The translations under genes were made by a program, and so were the position numbers. 64,000 nucleotides of DNA from Celoporthe dispersa (lineage: Eukaryota > Ascomycota > Sordariomycetes > Diaporthales > Cryphonectriaceae): assembly GCA_016584495.1 (NCBI GenBank), contig WAID01000004.1, positions 2,914,001-2,978,000 on the forward strand. Reading direction: 5' to 3'. Positions 57,269 through 64,000 of the stretch are shown here, one piece after another. Within the stretch, counting starts at the first letter, position 1, and every line of letters begins with the position of its first letter. Under the pieces are notes generated by a model, which was given only the letters and a program-made list of their open reading frames with translations, was not told where the DNA came from and searched no databases.

Positions 57269-58716
57269 GTTGTCGGTGGTGGTTGATGTGGCCTGTGTCG
57301 GTTTTGCTCGCTTGCCGTGGTGTCGCTGCCTGTGCCCGCCCAGGTGAAGAGCCCTGTGTGATCCTCGTCGCCAAGATAGAGTGTTCGCCTCGACGGGTTG
57401 CTGCACTGTGTGTATGTGTCGCACGTAGCCGGGAGAGGGAGGTAAAGAGAGAGAGAGAGAGAGAGGGCGGGCGAGAGAGTACGGCACAGGCTGTGTGCGC
57501 ATTTCACAACAGAAACTGGCCCTCGAGATTATTGATTCTATTCCTACCGACCCCGTCAGCATACCCATCTTCTTCTCTTTCCTTCATCTGTTTGTTGATC
57601 TCTCATGTCATGCAGCTCTTTCGTCATCGCTCTCCATTATTTCTCTTCCTCATCCCAGCCCTATGAACGGGGCCCACTACCCCCGGTTCTCGTCTCACAC
57701 GCACAGTGAACACTCATTCACTCACCACTCGAGGCCCCTTCCCCTCCTCCCTCTCCCTCTCTCTCTCTCTCTTCTCCTCTCTGCTCTCTGACCCCCCCCC
57801 CCCACACCCTCCAGCTGCCTAAAGTCGCAGTATGACTTCAGAAGCCACAGGAGGGGTTTGGTATGGTCGGCTGGCGCACACCATGACATGCATCATCCAC
57901 ACCATACACACACCCACACACCCATGCCAGGTACCTGCAAGTACATTGCAGGCATCGCGCCCCGTTTCACTGGTGCTGCCCACGCGCGCCTGCTCATCCC
58001 TCCTCTCTGTCCTCAGCCTCCTCGACGTCATTCCGGCGCCTGATGGCCGTCATCCCTTGGGTTCAACCCGCCCTGGCTCCCGCTCCTGCAACACCAAGTC
58101 GCACATCCCACAGGGTCTCGAGGTCTAGACCAACCCACCTCGTGATGGGATGCGAAAGAAACAAGATTCCACCCCCACCCCAGCTTGTCATCCCCTCCCG
58201 CTGACGCAAGATGTGTGACATGACGCTCTTCATCCATCATGCCGGACTGCTAGGAGCAGAGGAGAGACAGTGTGGGTGGGTGTGATGCGTTGCATGCCAT
58301 CATGCAGGATTGTCTTGGGTGTGTCGATGGCGGGGTCGATCGAGGCACCGAAATCAGGTTCTCCGGGGTAATCTCGTCCTCTCGTCTCCCTTCCCTGATC
58401 GCATACGCACACACCAGGCAGTTGTCGTCCGTCCCCTCTCTCGGCACTGCAGGTTGGATAGCATTGCGTCAATCTGCCAACTTTCCGTCGCCGATGCAGG
58501 GTCTTGTCCGTAGGCAGTTCTCGATCCAATTTAAACAATAGACACACCTGCAAGGGCGCCTTCGCTCCCCCTCTGGACCCTGAAGAAAAGTTTCCCATCA
58601 CGGTCATAGCAAAACCAGCCAACGCTTGAAGACATAGTCAACTCAACTTTGAGTCTCGCAACAAGAACAAGAACAACAGCAGCAAGCAGATCAGCCCAAG
58701 CATAGAACAAGCAATC
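57269..58716. promoter_or_regulatory. Divergent promoter between the GPWGW gene and paralogue B
   Basis: 1.45 kb shared upstream region. It includes GA repeats (57441-57462), CT repeats (57755-57785), a run of 12 C (57792-57803) and no supported gene. Confidence 0.5.
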
Positions 58717-59587
58717 ATGTCGTCCTCTGTAAGTCCAGACAGACATGTCACCACCTCGGTGACGATCTCACATGGGCCTACCGGCCCGAGCCACCGGCCT
58801 CCAGTGAAGCTGATAGCCGCACTCGCAGCAGCAGCAGCAGCAGGGAAAACCTCAGGCAGAGGAGTCCCCAGCCTCCCGCCCGGAACAACCTGAGCGTCAG
58901 GCCTCGCAGGCCACACATGAAGAAGAACAAGAAGAAGAGAGGCCTGCGGCGAGTCGGACCGTCTCGTCGGCCGAGCAGGGCCAGGAACAGGAGGAGCCTG
59001 AGGCGGTAGACCACAACGCACAGGCCGAGTCCGAGGTCGACGAGGACGAGTATGAACCAAACGACGAGGGGGCAGAGGGGGAGGAGGAGGAGGAGGAGCA
59101 GGAAGAAGAGCAGCAGGACGACGGCTTCGGAGGGGAGGAAGAGGAGGAAGAGGCGGCCGAGTATGAGCCAGAGCCAGAGCCGGAGATGCAGCGCGAGGAC
59201 GCGTCGACCCCCATGTCTGAGGAGCACCAGCCCGCGACACCCAAGGACAACGAGGAGACGCCGTACTGGCAGCAGGGTGCCGAGCAGGCGTCCCGCGAGG
59301 AGGAGCAGCAGGTCGCCGCGCCCAAGAAGAAGAAGGGCCGCAAGTCCCGCCGCCGCCAGCAGCCGCAGTACGACGACGAGGACGAGGGCGATGATGACTA
59401 CCAGCAGCAGCAGCAGCAGTACTGGCAGCAGCAGCAGCAGATGATGCAGCAGCAACAAATGATGCAGCAGCAGCAGGGTGGCGGCGAGAAGAAGAACCCC
59501 CTGAAGCTGAGGCTGGACCTGAACCTCGAGATCGAAATCGAGCTGAAGGCGAGGATCCACGGTGACCTGGAGCTGGCCTTGCTGTAA
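58717..59587 (+). CDS. Acidic, Gln/Met-rich protein with conserved LDLNL...HGDLELALL tail (paralogue B)
   Basis: Exons 58717-58728 (MSSS) and 58844-59587; 251 aa with the last acceptor. The intron has a GTAAGT donor and ends in six CAG units (58826-58843), any of which could act as the acceptor, adding up to five in-frame Gln. Residues about 5-165 are very acidic (Glu-rich, with EYEPEPEPEM). A Lys/Arg patch (KKKKGRKSRRRQQ) and a Gln/Tyr/Met-rich tract (QQQYWQQQQQMMQQQQ) follow, and the protein closes with LKLRLDLNLEIEIELKAR then IHGDLELALL. That end is 24/30 identical to paralogue A at 54.3-54.7 kb, which faces the other way. The two share start, Gln/Met tract and tail but differ in length and acidity. 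The order charged linker, Gln/Met tract, amphipathic tail suggests a scaffold or assembly protein (inference). TAA again lies in GTAAGTTC. Confidence 0.82.
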
Positions 59588-62500
59588 GTTCTCCCGCCCC
59601 GTTGCCTTTCCCCTTTTCTCTGTCGTCGCCCCTGTTTCCGTCAGGGGGCTCCCAGGCTCGCCATATCATCGTCATCGATGGCATCCCATCTTGTCGCGTC
59701 GTCGAGCATGCTGAGCTCTCGTTCACCGCTGCATCAACGTCCAAGGCCCTCCTGCTAATATCGAGTGCTAACTGAAGTACGATGTGAACAGTGACGGTTA
59801 ATAAACGTGTCTCGGAATTCTTGTTTTTTTTTCTTCTTTTTCGGTCTCTCTCTCTCCCTCTGTCGAGCGGGTGGCGGCGTTTAGTTCCGGGTTGGTGGGC
59901 AATTTGCCTGGTCATTGAGACGAAGTGATGAGAACTGGTGGTTGGAACGTCGGCCTTGCAGAGAGGTTCGAACTTGATCCCAACCAAAACACAACGATGA
60001 TCCCAATATCTTGTACCACCTTTTTTTTCCTTTGTCGAATGTCGCAAAACGAAATGATTGTCGGACGATGGTTAGCGTTTGGGTTTATGATTTCAGATGA
60101 GTAGCTTGCCAATTCTCGTAATGTACTGTTTGATGACTCCAAACAATATCGCGGCTTTGGCGAGTGCGTGCTTCTGTGGTCCCATCCCATATCTTTGCTG
60201 TGCCGTGCAAGAGGAGGTGCTAGTCCTATACGTCGTCACATATAACATGAGAGAGTGGTGTTGAGCCCTACCCTGCCTCAGCCGCAGCAGAGATGGGTCT
60301 CGACCATGCAGGGCTCGCTCACCTCTGTACGCCACACACCTACTCGCTCCTCGCAAGTTGGGGAGGCGTCCCCCTTTCGCGAGACGATCGAAACAGATGA
60401 GGATAGTCTCGCGTCGGGTGTACTAGGGCCAGGGTTCACAGCGGTCCATGCTCTCTCTTCAGCCTCAATGCCATGCCACCCTCCCCGTGGGACGTCGGGT
60501 ATACCGCAGCACAAGCACTCGTCTTCGGCGCGATCCGCTGAGCGATGCGTTATGAGATATCCCGACGGCCACACAGACGGAAGAATGGATGGACACTTCG
60601 TGTGATGGGGCGTCCGACACTTGGGTTCGCGGTGGCGAGGCCTCTGCGTAGCTCTTGTCCTCCCTTGCCTCTGTAGCGCGACAGTGACAGGCATGGGCCA
60701 CCTCGATCTAGTCCAGCGCTTGGGACGGCCGACTTGGTCGTCACCTGTTGTCGCTCTCGGTGCAACCAGCGCGTTTCCGTCCCCGTGTCCACGGTGGTTC
60801 GTGGATGTTTCCTGGGCGATCCATCTGCTCGCCCGCCTGGTGTCGCAGCCTGTGTTTGGTGAGGCTGGTCTGGTGGTCCTCGCCCTGAGCCGTGCAACAC
60901 CAACCATGCAGAAATGCCCATTCATTGTGTCCACCTGTTCCGTGGTCTGTTCACAGAGCGTCTCTTTGCATTTGTGCACCCGGTTCAGTGCCTCATCTGC
61001 GCGTCAGGTTGTCGTCGTCAAAGGTTAGTGCTCCATCACCCAAGCATCGTAACAAGGCGAGTTGCTCTCTAGGTACAACCGGCTGCTGATCGAAGCGACA
61101 ACTATCTCGCGAGGTCGCATCCCGCATAATACCAGAAAACAGAGGCGATGTATATGTTCAGATTTGGTTTTCTTCTTTTTTTTCCCCCCTCTTTTCCCTC
61201 CCACCCTAGACCTTGGCACGGGCTTCCGAGGCAGTAGGTGTGTTGCGTGCCGCTGACATACTGACATGCGGTCTGCAGAGCCGTTCCTTGGGACTCGGCT
61301 GACTGGTATGGACCCTGCTGTGAGTCGGTAGGTCGACATGTCGAGGGCTGCTCGTTGTTCGTCTTGCTAACAAACTCGTTTCTGAAGGACGTCTCGACTG
61401 GATTTCCTCTCCAGCCGTTTCAGAGAGCACTAGCAGAGGGATGCTGCTGGCACTTCTTGGCTTGCGATAGCTCTGGTTGTTAACGCAGCCAAGTAAGAAG
61501 CCCGGCTCGATGTGCGGCCGCTGACAGCATGTCGTCTTCTATGCCATGAAAGGGTGTGTCTCCAAGTGCCATTTGCGTTCTTCAACCTTCCTCAAGCCAC
61601 CATGATAACGGTATGAAGCAATCTGTTCGTCCTTTGAGAGCGGGTTCAGCGGTCCAGTTTCACAAGCGAAGGACCGCCACGCATGGTTTAAATCGAGAGC
61701 AGAGGATGAAAGGTCGGACTGGATGCCTTTGTGAATGGGCGGAGAAGTTCAGATTATCGAGGTGCACCGTGGCTGGGTCTGATTCAGTCCACCAGCAGCT
61801 CGCTCCGTCCCAGAGCATTTCCAGAGACCACAGGACCTGGACGACTGGTTGGTCGTGGGAGATTGATGGGGGAAATGCAGGCTCTTCTCGTTTGAGAGAA
61901 AAAGAAGGAGAGAAAGAGAGAAAAGAGGAAAAAGGAAGAAACTTGGAAATAAAAGGCTCAAGGATGACAGTAGAAATCCACTAGGCGAGCAAAACAGGAA
62001 CAAGACAGGACAACAACATCAGACCCGGGGATTATGCAGAGAGTGTTGTAATGGGGCTGTCGAGGACTGCTCGACAGAGGAAGAAAGTTTCGGCCATGAG
62101 GACAATATGGGTCCTGAACCAAAGATCGGGTCAGAAAGGAAGAGGAGAAGCTGGAGTTATATCCAAGTTTTTGGGCCTTGTAATCCGCTTGGATCGATCG
62201 CCGCCCACCCGGGGGTTCGCAGCAAGCCTGACCTGCCTCGAAGGGCCACGGCTCTCGTTCCTGACCTGGAGGTAAAGCCCATTGACGAGTCACATTCCTG
62301 GATCATTCGCACCTCGTGTTGCTTGCTGCCGTGGTATAACGGAGGTTGAGTATTGTGAGAAGACCCTGAATAAACTTGGACACTGACAGGAGAGAATCCC
62401 TGGCCATAGTGGCCTCACATAAGGCACAAACCTTGGACGGATGAGACCAAGGGGGTGATCATTGGCGAAAAAGAGCCTCACGACCATTCCCTTTGCTGCA

Positions 62501-63738
62501 ATGCACGAAACTTTAAATCTTGGACAGGTTCCTAGTTCCTAACGGGGAGGAGACCCTGGATGGAATCATGCTGTTATCCGCTGTCATCGCAGGCTCGCCA
62601 ACCTGAATGAGGGGGGGCACCCTGCCGATCATGGGAGGAATTTCTCTCATCTGCAACCGCCAGGGTCTGTGCCAGGGACAGTCAAAAACATAACACCAGC
62701 CAAAGAAAAGCTTGCTGCCCCCTCAAAGGGACATAGTATATCCGACATGATGGCCTTGGCGAGCACCTCGGGAGTGGCAATGCATCCAACTCCAACTTCT
62801 GCGTTTCAGGGCAGACGTGGGAGAACAACACCTCCTCCAGGCTCTATCCGGGAGACCACCTGGGTGCAGCGGGATACACGCAACGCACTCGCACCAGCAA
62901 GGCCCATGAACAACACTCTGCAACGGACGTGCTGAGCTGCAATGCATGGCCCTCACAAGACCTACACCAAGGTAGGTAGGTATACGGGCCATTTGAGGGG
63001 GGACAGCGTGTGGTCCATCTTGGAGAGAGGAACGGTTTGGAGGCGGAAACAAGAGAAGAGGCCTATCGCGGCATGCCTTATCGTCAGTGCTTGCCAGTAA
63101 ATCTCTTCCCGATCATCGTGACACAGGTGATAAGAGGGAGCAGGCCTGGTTCTTGCTCTGCGCCCGCCCCCCCCCAAGACGACTCAGTGGTTGGGGTCAC
63201 CCGTCTGCCGTCTTACCTAAGTCCGCTAGGTAAACTCATGTGCAGAGAGCCATGGGCCCTTGGATCGGTCCCTGCAGGCGATCCGAGGTCGCCACAGGTG
63301 CATGTTTCTGGGGGTGCTCTTGCCGCCTGCGCTTTTACCCCACACTCCAAAATTTCCAATGCTCTGCCAAACAGGCGACGCACAATTGGCTCCGGTCCGG
63401 AGTTTGACTCAGGATGCCACACCAGCAGTCCCACCGCCCTCCTCAAGACTCACGGCAGAGAAGAAGAATCGGACGGACCGTGACCGCTCGCGCTCTTACC
63501 TGTTCCCTGACACAACAACAAAACTCGGTCGCAACAGCTTCAGTGTTGTCGCCATCGCACCCCTTCCTGGAGGCAGAACGGCCACTCCTCCTCTTCCTCA
63601 CCAGAGAAAGGTGCCGCAGCAGTTTGTGCAAGGGGCGACGCGCTTCTTTTTTTCCCTTCTTCTTTTCTTCCCTGCCCTTTCCCTACTTGTGATACCCTAT
63701 CCTCGCCACTCCCGACCCCTCGAGATTCGACCACAGAC
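59588..63738. other. Gene-poor stretch
   Basis: 4.15 kb. Apart from the paralogue B 3' UTR I see no supported gene. Open frames on both strands (for example 60621-61028 and 62669-62935 on plus) lack recognisable domains. The last 300 bases are the promoter and leader of the gene starting at 63739, with CT-rich sequence and a C-run near 63168-63177. Confidence 0.45.
59800..59805 (+). terminator. Likely polyadenylation signal of paralogue B
   Basis: AATAAA 213 bases after the stop codon, followed by T/C-rich sequence. Confidence 0.5.
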
Positions 63739-64000
63739 ATGCTCCGTTCCGGCAGTCAACAGGCCAGCAAGGCCGTAAGGGCCCTGGCACAACCTCGACG
63801 GGCCTTTGTGACCTCAAATATTGCTGCTCCGACCTCTACCACGACCACGAGAAAGGTGCACGCCACGGCAAGAAATTCGGCAGCAACAGCCAGCCCCGCG
63901 CCGTCAGTCTCTCCCTCTCTCTCCCGCCCGCCGTGACTCAACAGTCAAGACACCCACTGCACGCTTGACCTTTGCTGACATGCCAGTTGGGTCGCAGTGA
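63739..64000 (+). CDS. 5' end of a gene with a mitochondrial-type presequence (partial)
   Basis: Starts MLRSGSQQASKAVRALAQPR, RAFVTSNIAAPTSTTTTRKV, then HATARNSAATASPAP. The first 50 residues are rich in Arg, Ser, Ala and Thr, have no acidic residues and can form an amphipathic helix, typical of a mitochondrial targeting sequence. The frame is soon closed by a stop unless an intron is spliced. A GTCAGT donor at about 63911 and an acceptor ...GCCAG just before TTGGGTCGC (about 63987) would join SPAP to WVAV. The rest lies beyond the window, so the mature product cannot be identified. Confidence 0.6.

Noticed and set aside
58638..60047. 469-codon and 260-codon minus-strand frames
   Set aside because: They mirror the Glu/Gln-rich exon of paralogue B (Leu-rich in reverse), and no start context or domain supports them.
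62327..62345. Possible tRNA: TGGTATAACGG resembles an A box
   Set aside because: No B box at the right distance and no acceptor-stem pairing.
62669..62935. 88-codon plus-strand frame
   Set aside because: Looks superficially protein-like, but a minus-strand frame covers the same bases and neither has a domain or introns.

Overview
The window looks like nuclear DNA of a filamentous ascomycete (Pezizomycotina, most likely Sordariomycetes). Genes are GC-rich and widely spaced. Most contain short GT-AG introns, often with CTGAC/CTAAC-like branch sites. The recognisable proteins are fungal: Hir3, a Chs5-Arf1-binding protein, Nst1, Rho2, Tma20, mitochondrial mL40, an AA9 polysaccharide monooxygenase and DUF3659/LEA-like proteins. 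I see no operons, CRISPR arrays, complete transposons or convincing tRNAs.

Layout. 0.2-4.7 kb: a polytopic membrane protein and an aldo/keto reductase fused to a RidA-like domain. 4.8-14 kb: the large hir3 gene, divergent from a bud7-type exomer cargo-adaptor gene. 16.3-18.3 kb: a stand-alone NRPS-like adenylation protein. 20.9-27.2 kb: a BTB-like protein, Tma20, a small I78-type protease inhibitor and a secreted AA9 LPMO. 28.6-34.8 kb: nst1 and a secreted beta-propeller (SMP-30-like) protein, both on the minus strand. 37.8-40.5 kb: rho2, which has a 6-nt coding exon, and mitochondrial mL40. 42.3-59.6 kb: a run of low-complexity or disordered proteins. It holds two DUF3659-repeat (LEA-like) genes, two genes sharing a nearly identical C-terminal 30-residue motif after Gln/Met-rich stretches, and a small conserved membrane-anchored protein. 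59.6-63.7 kb holds no gene I can support, and 63.7 kb starts a gene with a mitochondrial-type presequence that runs off the window.

Two points stand out. First, six conserved genes each carry one single-base frame break, five of them in or next to a run of four to five identical bases (12.1, 16.4, 23.5, 40.2, 44.5 and 56.4 kb). Several are housekeeping genes, so uncorrected homopolymer errors in the assembly are more likely than six pseudogenes. Translations taken straight from the sequence will be wrong for these genes. Second, the 43-60 kb cluster of DUF3659 genes and paired 'LDLNL...HGDLELALL' genes is the best candidate for an undescribed system. Its function is not known from the sequence; a structural, stress-protective or self-assembling role is only my inference.
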